The notes beneath the pieces were generated by a model that saw nothing but the letters and a program-made list of their open reading frames with translations, had not been told where the DNA came from and did not search any database. Both the position numbers and the translations under genes were made by a program. From the NCBI GenBank assembly GCA_022822855.1, contig JAJDYG010000005.1, positions 1 to 64,000 on the forward strand: 64,000 nucleotides of DNA, read 5' to 3'. The stretch comes from Dehalococcoidia bacterium. GTDB lineage: Bacteria; Chloroflexota; Dehalococcoidia; Bin125. Shown here in pieces: positions 32,906-40,511 of the stretch. Position 1 is the first letter of the stretch, and every line of letters starts with the position of its first letter.

Positions 32906-34280
32906 CCGCGAGAAGCCCTGGTTCCTGCGGCTCCATCGGGGGCGCAGGTTGGAGTTGACCGAGCGGCAGCGTGAGCTGTTTCTGAAGATTGGTCGCGGGC
33001 CGAATCCCGGGCTCATCGTGGCCGGCTACGGCGGGGCGATGGGTGGTGGGAAGACTCGGGCGATCGTCGAGCTGGCGATTGATGCGGCTTTGATGCACGC
33101 GGGCAACAACGTGCTCGTCGCGCGGCAGCACTACACCGATCTTTCGAGCACGACGATGAAGGAGTTCTTCCGCGTCTGCCCCGAGGAGTACATCCGTCAG
33201 CGGCAGACGGCGCCGACGCCGCTGGTTGTGCTGGGCGACAAGCGCAAGCCGTCCTCGAGCTGGTCGACGATCAACTTCCGGCACCTGACCGAGTGGACCG
33301 GGCTGGGCTCGCAGGAGTACGGCTCAGTCCTGATCGATGAGGCCGGCGAGGTCGCCGAGGAGGCGGCGCGGATGCTGCTCACGCGGCTCCGCCATCCGGC
33401 TCAGACCCAGCGCTGGTTCGTCGCCGCCTCCAACCCCTGGCCGGGCTGGTTCGAGCGCTGGTTCGCCCGGCGCGAGCTGGACGAGGCCGCCTTCGCCGAG
33501 GCCGACGGCCGCGTCGTCTACATCCCCGCCAGGATCCCCGACAATCCGCACCTGCCCGAGCACTACGCCGCCCAGCAGCGAGCGCTGCAGCCCGGCGAAT
33601 GGGTGCAGCGATTCATCGAGGGCAGCTTCGAGGCCTTCGCGGGCCAGGTGTACGAGCACTTCGACCCGAAGCTGCATCGCTGGGACGCGCCGCTGCCGCC
33701 GTTCGACCGCTACATCGGCGGTCTGGATTTCGGCGGTCAATCGCACCAGGACCACTTCACCGCCGGCGTCGTCGCCGGAGTGACCGATCGCCGCGCGCCC
33801 TGCGGACCGAACGTCCTGATCCGTCTGGGCGAGTTCGAGGACCGCGGCCCGGGCGTGACCGGGCGGCTCGAAGTGTGGCAACACCGCTGGCGGAGCAAGC
33901 TCGGCCGAATCCAGTGGTGCGCCGACCGCTCGCAATCGGCCTGGATCGACCACCAGCGACGCCTGGGCAACCGGGTCGTGCCCAGCAAGGGCGGCCCGGA
34001 CTCGGTCAACTGGGGCATCAGCCTCGTCCAGCAGCGACTCAGCGCCGACCCGCCCACGTCCTACTACACGCCAACCATGCAGAGCTTCCCAACCCGGATG
34101 CGCGAGTACCAGTGGGCGAACTCGAAGACCGATCAGAGTCCCAAGCCGCGCAAGCGCAACGACGACCTGATCGACGCCGACCGCTACATGCACGAGCTGA
34201 CCGTCAAGCCCCCGCGCAGGCGCGTCATGATCGTCACCCCGCCCGTCGGCCGCCCCGCCCGCTGGAGCGTTGAGGAATGA
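32874..34280 (+). CDS. Phage terminase large subunit
   Basis: 468 residues. The packaging ATPase has Walker A GYGGAMGGGKTRAI and Walker B SVLIDEAGEVAEEA, with a coupling motif ASNPWPG. The C-terminal RNase H-like nuclease has GLDFGG, CADRSQSAWID and DDLIDADRYMHE acidic residues. The ATG at 32874 is preceded by GAGGAAGAGG and lies inside the preceding gene. An ATG at 32886 is an alternative. It is complete, so packaging function is plausible, but portal and capsid genes are 10 kb away on each side. Confidence 0.88.
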   Translation: MVKTMGRTLTDREKPWFLRLHRGRRLELTERQRELFLKIGRGPNPGLIVAGYGGAMGGGKTRAIVELAIDAALMHAGNNVLVARQHYTDLSSTTMKEFFRVCPEEYIRQRQTAPTPLVVLGDKRKPSSSWSTINFRHLTEWTGLGSQEYGSVLIDEAGEVAEEAARMLLTRLRHPAQTQRWFVAASNPWPGWFERWFARRELDEAAFAEADGRVVYIPARIPDNPHLPEHYAAQQRALQPGEWVQRFIEGSFEAFAGQVYEHFDPKLHRWDAPLPPFDRYIGGLDFGGQSHQDHFTAGVVAGVTDRRAPCGPNVLIRLGEFEDRGPGVTGRLEVWQHRWRSKLGRIQWCADRSQSAWIDHQRRLGNRVVPSKGGPDSVNWGISLVQQRLSADPPTSYYTPTMQSFPTRMREYQWANSKTDQSPKPRKRNDDLIDADRYMHELTVKPPRRRVMIVTPPVGRPARWSVEE

Positions 34281-34291
34281 CCGGAGTCGGG

Positions 34292-34595
34292 CTAGAGCGT
34301 GTTCACACAAGTCCCATTCCACGTTGCCCCGTGCTTGACACGGGGCCCAGACCTCGACCTTCGGGCGGAGTAACGACGCGTGCCTCGGCTCAGACCCGGA
34401 GAGACCAGACCCGCGCACATGCCTCGAGCGGAGGCCAACGTCATGTCGCGCAGGAACCTGGGCGCACTGGGCCCCGTGTCAAGCACGGGGCGACGATCGC
34501 TTGTGGCATTGCGATGGGCGCGGGCCCTTCTGATCGGCGTCAACTTTCGCCAACATGGATCATCCTGCTGAAGCAGGAGTGTGAACACGCCCTAG
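34292..34595. mobile_element. MITE-like element, copy 4
   Basis: A 304-bp element from CTAGAGCGTGTTCACAC to GTGTGAACACGCCCTAG, with inverted termini on both sides. It contains two inverted PAL-A palindromes and the GGATCATCCTGCTGA block, in the same orientation as the 2.7-kb copy. The right CTAG forms the TAG stop of the small minus-strand gene. Confidence 0.88.
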
Positions 34596-34792
34596 TCCAA
34601 AACGACGATGAGCACGCCGAACAGGAACTGGTTGCGCTGCTCGGCCATCAGGCGGGCGATGCGCTCCTCGAACGCCTGTCGGCCGAGGTAGTACTCATCG
34701 ACGGCGCTGACCACCTCATCGGCCTGCTCGGAGTTGGCGCCGAACGACCGGAACGCGCTGCGAATACGGAGGATGGGACTCATCGAGGCCAT
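34592..34792 (-). CDS. Small coil-TM protein cut short by a MITE
   Basis: 66 residues. Helical, with YYLGRQAFEERIARLMAEQR, then the start of a hydrophobic helix (FLFGVLIVVLD) that ends abruptly at a TAG supplied by the MITE terminus. The layout suggests a coiled coil plus C-terminal TM protein whose last residues were lost when the element inserted. Confidence 0.5.
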   Translation of the reverse strand: MASMSPILRIRSAFRSFGANSEQADEVVSAVDEYYLGRQAFEERIARLMAEQRNQFLFGVLIVVLD

Positions 34793-34795
34793 GGC

Positions 34796-35221
34796 TCATC
34801 TTCGCCTGAGGGGGCATGGTATCCACGCCCAGATTGACTCGACGGCGAGGTCGGGGATGCGGTCGAAGTGTCGGCGGTTGTTGGTCAGCAGGGTGAGGTC
34901 GTGTCGGACGGCGGTGGCCGCGATGAGAAGGTCCATGTCTCCGATCGGCTCGCCTCTCCTGCGAAGGCGGTATCGCTCGAAGCCGAAGATGCGGGCGATC
35001 GGTGGGTCGACGCCCAACAGGTCGAGCCGCTCTACGAAGCTAGTCAGCTCTCGTTCGCTCCGATCCGGATCGTATGCGCCGATGGTTCCGTCGTAGAGCT
35101 CCGCCAGAGAGATGATGCTGATGGCGATGCCAGATTGTTCCAGGGAGTCGATGCGGCTGACGAATCGTTCGTTGTTGTGGAGGTATTCAATCGCCCAGTC
35201 GGAGTCCAGTAGATATCGCAT
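34796..35221 (-). CDS. PIN-domain toxin (VapC-like)
   Basis: 141 residues beginning MRYLLDSDWAIEYL, the first PIN acidic motif. ISLAELYDG carries the conserved Glu, GDMDLLIAATAV the third acidic group, and TNNRRHFDRI the last. PIN toxins cleave RNA, often initiator tRNA or rRNA. It lies 4 bases downstream of a DUF104-like antitoxin gene on the same strand. The start at 35221 is preferred because the longer ORF runs into the antitoxin. Confidence 0.85.
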   Translation of the reverse strand: MRYLLDSDWAIEYLHNNERFVSRIDSLEQSGIAISIISLAELYDGTIGAYDPDRSERELTSFVERLDLLGVDPPIARIFGFERYRLRRRGEPIGDMDLLIAATAVRHDLTLLTNNRRHFDRIPDLAVESIWAWIPCPLRRR

Positions 35222-35225
35222 TGCG

Positions 35226-35474
35226 TCAGAGGGCTGGCGGTTCTCGCGAGCCGTCGATGCGGGCCTGGTAGATGTCTCGAATGAGCTGCTTGTAGTCGTC
35301 GAATTGACCGGCCCACGCGCCAGCCGACTTGGACAAGCCACCCGGGTCTGTTGCCGGACGCACGGTCTGCCCGGTGATCGTCAGCATGACTTCCTCGTCC
35401 TCAATGAGGTCGAGGTCGTCGAGCGGTTCGAGGACTCCATTGCGGAATCGGGCTCGGACGTGCTTGAGGGTCAT
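35226..35474 (-). CDS. DUF104/AF2212-like antitoxin
   Basis: 82 residues. The N-terminal RARFRNGVLEPLDDLDLIED matches the 'YxnGVfkPLexvdLxEGe' β-barrel motif of AF2212-like antitoxins. The C-terminal part is helical (WAGQFDDYKQLIRDIYQARI) and would wrap the PIN toxin. It directly precedes the toxin gene. Confidence 0.8.
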   Translation of the reverse strand: MTLKHVRARFRNGVLEPLDDLDLIEDEEVMLTITGQTVRPATDPGGLSKSAGAWAGQFDDYKQLIRDIYQARIDGSREPPAL

Positions 35475-35532
35475 GATCGCCTCCGATGCTCAGCATATCG
35501 GGGACAAGGTTGGCTGGCCTTAGACTCGCGCC

Positions 35533-36750
35533 ATGTCTGTGCGACCTGGGCCTCTGGACGGTGTGACGGTGCTCGACCTGACCGAGCACATTGCCGGGCC
35601 GTACTGCACCAAGCTGTTCGCCGACTTCGGCGCGGACGTGATCAAGGTCGAGCCTCCCGGAGGCGACCCCTCGCGGTCGGTCGGGCCCTGGTACCAGGGC
35701 GTCAGCGGGCCGGAGCGCTCGGGGACGTACTTCTACTTCAACACGAACAAGCGCTCGCTGGTCCTGGACCTGGAGCAGGGCGAGGCGAGCGCGGTGATGG
35801 AGCGGCTGATCGCTCGGGCCGACATCGTGATCGAGTCTCAGCCGCCGGGTCGGTTGGACTCGCTGGGGTTCGGCTGGGAGGGGATCTCGGCGCGGCGCGG
35901 CGACCTGCCGATGGTCTCGATCTCGCCGTTCGGTCACGATTCGCCGTACCGCGACTATCGGGTTTCGGACCTGGTGCTGTACGGGTTCGCCGGCGAGATG
36001 TACTCGATTGGCGTGCAGGATCGTGAGCCCGTCAAGATGTACGGCACGGCCTCGCTGGTCGAGTGCGGATCGGCGGCGGCGACGGCGGCGATGGGCGCGC
36101 TGACCTCGGCCGAGTTGCAGGGCATCGCGCAGCACGTCGACTTCGCGATGGCCGACGCGCAGTTCAACGGCGTCGATCGCCGCCACGCGGCGACCATGGG
36201 TTGGGAGTTCGCCGGCCGCAAGTCGCTGCGCGCGCCCGGTCCGGCGGCGGGCATGCTCTCGGGCGTCTACCCCTGCGCCGACGGCTACGTCGAGTTCTCG
36301 GGCGCAGCGATCCGGATCCCGAGGCTGGACGACATGCTCGGCAGTCCCGAGTGGCTGCAGGAAGAGAAGTGGTGGCGTCCCGGCGCCAGCGTCAATCCGG
36401 AGCTCGTCGAGGAGTTCAATGCGCAGTTCCTGCCCTGGGCGCTGGAGCGGACCAAGCGGGAAATCTGGGCCGAGGCGCGCGAGGCCAAGGTGCTCTGCGG
36501 ACCGCTGTTCTCGGTCGATGAGTTGTTCGAGGACACGCACTTCAGCGATCGAGGCTTCTGGGCCACGGCGAGTCACGAGGAGCTGGGCGAGGTCAATCTC
36601 CCCGGCCGCCCCTTCATGATGCCGGCCTCTCCCTGGTCGCTCCGCCGCCCGCCTCCGAGGCTGGGGGAGCATACGGACGAGGTGCTGTCGGAGTGCGGCT
36701 TCGGGTCGGGGGAGATTGAGTCGTTGCGGTCCGTAGGCGCGGTCGGTTAG
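35533..36750 (+). CDS. CaiB/BaiF-family (class III) CoA transferase, atypical active site
   Basis: 405 residues with the family start GVTVLDLTEHIAGPYCTKLF, the ADFGADVIKVEPPGGD motif, FYFNTNKRSLVLDLEQ and C-terminal RLGEHTDEVLSECG. Class III enzymes move CoA between acids through an Asp-bound intermediate. By eye the position of that Asp (D-x-x-x-G) reads LVECG here, so the catalytic Asp seems absent. It could be the non-catalytic half of a heteromer with the CoA transferase at 37.5 kb. Substrate unknown. Confidence 0.85.
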   Translation: MSVRPGPLDGVTVLDLTEHIAGPYCTKLFADFGADVIKVEPPGGDPSRSVGPWYQGVSGPERSGTYFYFNTNKRSLVLDLEQGEASAVMERLIARADIVIESQPPGRLDSLGFGWEGISARRGDLPMVSISPFGHDSPYRDYRVSDLVLYGFAGEMYSIGVQDREPVKMYGTASLVECGSAAATAAMGALTSAELQGIAQHVDFAMADAQFNGVDRRHAATMGWEFAGRKSLRAPGPAAGMLSGVYPCADGYVEFSGAAIRIPRLDDMLGSPEWLQEEKWWRPGASVNPELVEEFNAQFLPWALERTKREIWAEAREAKVLCGPLFSVDELFEDTHFSDRGFWATASHEELGEVNLPGRPFMMPASPWSLRRPPPRLGEHTDEVLSECGFGSGEIESLRSVGAVG

Positions 36751-37031
36751 CCGCCGGCGGCTTCGGAGGTGGCGCCCCTGAGCTGGAGCTCGTCCAGTAG
36801 TCGACGGGCAGCCTGTTCAAAGTCGTCCAACGGGCGCAGGTCCATGAGGTGTTCGTGTCCCAGTAAGGCGAGCCGACCTGCGCGACCCGAGAGATCAGGG
36901 TCGAGTCGAGCATCATCGCTGGTCGTGAACTCGACTTCCCACGTGAGATACTCCGACATCGACGTCTGACCATTGAAGTAGGACGAGAGCACCTTGGCGA
37001 GTTCTCGTTGGAGTTCCTGTGCGGACGGCAT
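36747..37031 (-). CDS. Hypothetical protein, 94 aa
   Basis: Soluble, mixed α/β. Begins MPSAQELQRELAKVLSSYF and ends RRLLDELQLRGATSEAAGG. It overlaps the end of the convergent CoA transferase by 4 bases. I recognise no family. Confidence 0.45.
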   Translation of the reverse strand: MPSAQELQRELAKVLSSYFNGQTSMSEYLTWEVEFTTSDDARLDPDLSGRAGRLALLGHEHLMDLRPLDDFEQAARRLLDELQLRGATSEAAGG

Positions 37032-37385
37032 CGGAGGTGCTCCTTGGCGGGCAGGCAGCGTGGCCGTGGTCCGAGCGTACAGATTCCAGAGTACGAGCTT
37101 CAAGACAAGTTCGCCGAGCATCGAGTGTTCGAGCGCGTCGCATCAGGCGAGTTGCGAGAGTCCGTCGAGCCGGGGACGAGCGCTCTGGGTCGACGTTGCT
37201 GCTTTGGCGGCTTCTCCTGGTTCACGCGCATTCGGGAGCGTGATGACCAGGAAGTTGGGAGAGTCCACTATCTGGAGTGCGTGTTCGGGCACGTCATCGC
37301 GAGGTACGTCTCCCACCTCATCATCGATGGCGTCCTCTACCACCGGCAGAGGCATCAGCGGCGGCCGGTGGATAGGCCGAGTTGA
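37008..37385 (+). CDS. Uncertain ORF, possibly a gene remnant
   Basis: A 125-codon frame from a TTG, with protein-like stretches (EYELQDKFAEHRVFERV and VHYLECVFGHVIARYVSHLI) but no ribosome binding site and no recognised family. It overlaps the start of the minus-strand gene at 36747-37031. It could be a decayed gene. Nothing else is seen between 37031 and 37503 except a degraded PAL-A near 37420. Confidence 0.25.
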   Translation: MEFLCGRHRRCSLAGRQRGRGPSVQIPEYELQDKFAEHRVFERVASGELRESVEPGTSALGRRCCFGGFSWFTRIRERDDQEVGRVHYLECVFGHVIARYVSHLIIDGVLYHRQRHQRRPVDRPS

Positions 37386-37503
37386 GGATGACGTAGGCGC
37401 TTCGGGCGGAACTCAAGGTCTGGGCCCGTGTCGGAGCACGGGGCATCGGAGGTGGGTCGGCTAGCGGAGGGTGAATCGGAGTGGAGGAGGTAGCATTCCA
37501 GCC

Positions 37504-38829
37504 ATGACGTTGCCGCTTGAGGGTGTTCGGGTGATTGACCTGACCGTGGTGTGGGCGGGGACGTTTGGGACTACGTTGCTGGCCGACCTTGGGGCCGAGG
37601 TGATCAAGGTTGAGAACGTTCATGTGTGGCAGCCGATGACCCGAGGCGGGCAGGCTCGACCGTCTGCGGAGGTGGTCAGGGCGGGGGCTGGTTGGGCGGT
37701 GGGATATCCGAACGCGGAGCCGGGGCCGCGGCCGTGGAACTACTCGCCGACATTCGTGCAGCAGTTCCGCAACAAGCACTCGATGACGGTCGACCTGATG
37801 ACTGAAGAGGGGCATGAGATATTCGCGCAACTGGTGGCGAAGTCGGATGCGTTGGTGGAGAACAACGCGTCGGGGACGCTGGAGAAGCTGGGCGTCGGGC
37901 CCGACTTCCTGCGCGCGGCTCGCGAGGACATCATTGCGCTGCGGATGCCGGCCTACGGATCGGACGGGCCGTACCGGTTTGCTCGGGCGCTCGGGGTACA
38001 CCTGGAGTCGGTGATGGGGCACACACTGCTGCGCGGGTATCCGGACCTGGATCCGTCGTACATCACGTCGATCTTCTCGGGCGACTACGTGGCCGGTGCT
38101 CATGCGGCGTTTGCGATCATGTCGGCGCTGCGGCATCGGCGGCGGACGGGCGAGGGTCAATTCATCGAGCTGGCGCAGGCCGAGTGCGCGGGCGGGATGC
38201 TGGCGCAGGCGTTCATGGACTACTCGCTGAACGGGGTGGTCCAGGAGCGGATTGGGAACCGGTCGGTGAACGGTCACGCGCCATACGGGCTGTATCCGGC
38301 CCGATCTGAAGGCGACGGGTCGGACGGTGGGGATCGCTGGATCTCGATCTCGGTGATGGACGACGACCAGTGGATGGGTCTGCGCGAGGCGATGGGCGAT
38401 CCGGAGTGGGCTCGCGAACCGGAGCTGCGGCGCGAGGCGGGTCGGCTGGATCGGCATGACGAGTTGGATGCGCGGATCTCGGAGTGGACCTCGGGGCAGG
38501 ACGACTATGCGCTGATGCACCTGCTGCAGTCGCACGGGGTGCCGTCGGCGCCGGTGCTGGATTCGTCGCGAATCTACGACGATGCTCACGTGCAGCATCG
38601 GGAGCTGAACGAGTCGCTCGACCTGTTCGACGATGTCGGATCGTTCCGTTACAACCGGCCGTTCATGCGGTTCTCGGAGACGCCGCTGGGGATTCGCAAA
38701 CCGCCGGTCGCGCTGGGCGAGGACAACGACTACGTCTACCGCGAGGTGTTGGGCTACTCGGAGGCGGAGGTTGCGGGTCTGCGCGAGCGCGGGCACATCG
38801 GGATGGACTACGACCCGGAGATACCGTAG
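37504..38829 (+). CDS. CaiB/BaiF-family CoA transferase
   Basis: 441 residues: LEGVRVIDLTVVWAGTFGTT, LLADLGAEVIKVENVHVW, FVQQFRNKHSMTVDLMTEEG and the catalytic region FSGDYVAGAHAAFAIMSAL, which carries the Asp of the D-x-x-x-G motif. ATG at 37504 follows a CAGCC leader. The upstream in-frame start adds only 11 unrelated residues. It is one of four CoA transferase loci in the window. Substrate cannot be inferred. Confidence 0.88.
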   Translation: MTLPLEGVRVIDLTVVWAGTFGTTLLADLGAEVIKVENVHVWQPMTRGGQARPSAEVVRAGAGWAVGYPNAEPGPRPWNYSPTFVQQFRNKHSMTVDLMTEEGHEIFAQLVAKSDALVENNASGTLEKLGVGPDFLRAAREDIIALRMPAYGSDGPYRFARALGVHLESVMGHTLLRGYPDLDPSYITSIFSGDYVAGAHAAFAIMSALRHRRRTGEGQFIELAQAECAGGMLAQAFMDYSLNGVVQERIGNRSVNGHAPYGLYPARSEGDGSDGGDRWISISVMDDDQWMGLREAMGDPEWAREPELRREAGRLDRHDELDARISEWTSGQDDYALMHLLQSHGVPSAPVLDSSRIYDDAHVQHRELNESLDLFDDVGSFRYNRPFMRFSETPLGIRKPPVALGEDNDYVYREVLGYSEAEVAGLRERGHIGMDYDPEIP

Positions 38830-38899
38830 GTGGGGGGAGGCCGAGCGGGTACCCGATCAAGTCGGGGACAGGTAGAATATGGGAATTGAGTGGAGTGAT

Positions 38900-39595
38900 A
38901 TGTCTGGCGATGGTTCTTCGAGTGCGCGGACGTTGGTTCGGTTTCAGTTGCCGGAGCCGCCTGAACGGCATCCGGACGAAGTGACTTCTTACCGGTACGT
39001 CCATCTGACCGGCAATCCGCACTTCCTGGTGCAGCATTTCGGCGAGCCGGAGACGACGATTGTGGGTGCGGAGTGGTATGTGGTCGCCGAGCGCGGCTCT
39101 CGGCCTCGCCGTGTGCCCGATCTGCTGATCGCGTTCGATGTGGATCCTCAGTTGTATGACGAGCAGAACGGGTATGTGATCTCGGACCAGGGCAAGGCGC
39201 CTGACTTCATTCTGGAGGTGGCGTCGCCGAGCACAGCGCGGGTGGACACGGTCGACAAGCGGGAGGACTACGCGGCGTTCGGGGTGCGGGAGTACTGGCG
39301 CTTCGATCACACCGGGGAGTCGCACGGGACGCGGCTGGCGGGGGATCGTCTGGTAGGAGAGCGTTACGAGCCGATTGCGGTGGCGGAGTTTGAGCCGGAC
39401 GTGTTGCAGGGCGAGAGCGAGGCGCTGGGTCTGTGGCTGCGCTGGGATCATGGCCAGTTGGATTGGATTGATCCGGCGACGGGGCGTCACATTCCGACGT
39501 TCGACGAGGAGCGGGCGGGTCGGTTGGCTGCGGAGGCTCGGGTGCGGGAGTTGGAGGCGGAGTTGCGGCGGCTTGAGGGGGAGATCACGGGCTGA
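38900..39595 (+). CDS. Uma2-family (DUF820) endonuclease-like protein
   Basis: 231 residues. The PD-(D/E)xK-like core is seen as RVPDLLIAFDV, then PDFILEVASPSTARVDTVDK with REDYAAFGVREYWRFD, the Uma2 hallmark. A C-terminal coiled coil (LAAEARVRELEAELRRLEGE) follows. ATG at 38900 has GGAG five bases upstream. An ATG at 38879 is the alternative. Uma2 proteins occur in many copies in cyanobacteria and Chloroflexota and are of uncertain function. Confidence 0.85.
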   Translation: MSGDGSSSARTLVRFQLPEPPERHPDEVTSYRYVHLTGNPHFLVQHFGEPETTIVGAEWYVVAERGSRPRRVPDLLIAFDVDPQLYDEQNGYVISDQGKAPDFILEVASPSTARVDTVDKREDYAAFGVREYWRFDHTGESHGTRLAGDRLVGERYEPIAVAEFEPDVLQGESEALGLWLRWDHGQLDWIDPATGRHIPTFDEERAGRLAAEARVRELEAELRRLEGEITG

Positions 39596-39710
39596 GGGAG
39601 CGTGTCCCCGAATGAATCGGGGACTGGGAACTCGGCTGTGCCGGAGTTGACCGGTTGTTGCCGGGTCGCATACGCGGTTCAGACTGCGGGCTTACATGGC
39701 GTTCGTAGGG

Positions 39711-39767
39711 TTCTGGCATCGGGGACGGTCCCCCGATCAAGTCGGGGACAGGTCCTCGATGCCAGAA
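39711..39767 (+). promoter_or_regulatory. Nested hairpin upstream of the GTG-start secreted protein
   Basis: Outer arms TTCTGGCATCG (39711-39721) and CGATGCCAGAA (39757-39767) are perfect over 11 bases. A PAL-C palindrome (CCCCGATCAAGTCGGGG) sits in the loop. The right arm abuts the AAAGGA ribosome binding site of the gene at 39779, so folding could hide it. A further PAL-C (GTCCCCGAATGAATCGGGGA) is at 39604. Confidence 0.5.
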
Positions 39768-39778
39768 AGGACTGACAG

Positions 39779-40333
39779 GTGGAAACGGTTTCGAATCGGT
39801 GGGTTGGATTGGCGTACAAGTGGCTGATGCCGTTGGCTCTGGCGGCGGCGATTGGCGTCGCGGCGGTGACGGTGATCTCGGCAGGATCGGATCGGGGTGG
39901 GCCGGACGCGGTCGGCCAGCGGATGTCGGAGGGCGAGGATCAGGGCGAGGACGGCGATTGCGAAGTCGGCAAGGGTCATGGCAAGCATGGGGCTCGGTTG
40001 GCCGAGTTGGCAGCGCTGGTCGGGACCGATGTGGACGGTCTGAAGTCGGCGCTGGGCGAGGGGGAGACGCTGGCGGAAATCGCGGAGTCGAACGGCGTCG
40101 AAGCTCAGACGGTGATCGATGCGATGGTCGAGAGGGTGAATGGGCGAATCGACGCGGCCGTCGAGGCCGGCAAGTTGACGTCTGACGAGGCCGACGCGAA
40201 AAGGTCGGAAGCGGCGACGAGGATCGAGGACGTGGTCAACAATGGCTTCGACCGGGAGAACCTCCGAGGCTGGGGTAAGGGTCGCTGGCGTGGTCACGGT
40301 GGGGGTGTTGGAGGGATCGTGGATGGTGGCTAA
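39779..40333 (+). CDS. Secreted/anchored protein with DUF2680-like helical repeats
   Basis: 184 residues from a GTG preceded by AAAGGACTGACAG. An N-terminal hydrophobic segment (WLMPLALAAAIGVAAVTVI) could be a signal anchor. An acidic linker is followed by the helical pattern GETLAEIAESNGVEAQTVID and VEAGKLTSDEADAKRSEA, typical of DUF2680-type extracytoplasmic proteins. The C terminus is Gly/Trp/Arg-rich. Function unknown. Confidence 0.65.
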   Translation: METVSNRWVGLAYKWLMPLALAAAIGVAAVTVISAGSDRGGPDAVGQRMSEGEDQGEDGDCEVGKGHGKHGARLAELAALVGTDVDGLKSALGEGETLAEIAESNGVEAQTVIDAMVERVNGRIDAAVEAGKLTSDEADAKRSEAATRIEDVVNNGFDRENLRGWGKGRWRGHGGGVGGIVDGG

Positions 40334-40374
40334 GGGTTGAGCTGAGGGGGACCTCTGGTCTCGTTAGCGACGAT

Positions 40375-40510
40375 GGTTGCTCTGGGCCCCGTGTCCCCTG
40401 GTCAAGCCAGGGGCAGGCAAGCACGGGGCATCGGAGAAGGGGAGGCCCCCTCCCTCGCTTCGCGACACCCCCGCATCTAGTGCGGGGCATGCTCCCTCAA
40501 GGGGGGAGGC
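40375..40510. repeat. PAL-A (with nested insert) and PAL-B cluster
   Basis: The PAL-A palindrome at 40385-40430 carries the GGTCAAGCCAGGGGC insert in its loop, as at 27.5 and 49.9 kb. A PAL-B variant with an extra CCCCGCATCTAGTGCGGGG palindrome follows to 40510. It lies directly before the stop of the fused CoA transferase. Confidence 0.8.
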
Positions 40511-40511
40511 A

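Noticed and set aside
37143-37355. Minus-strand 70-codon ORF
   Set aside because: No ribosome binding site, no recognisable fold, and it competes with a more protein-like plus-strand frame; neither is secure.
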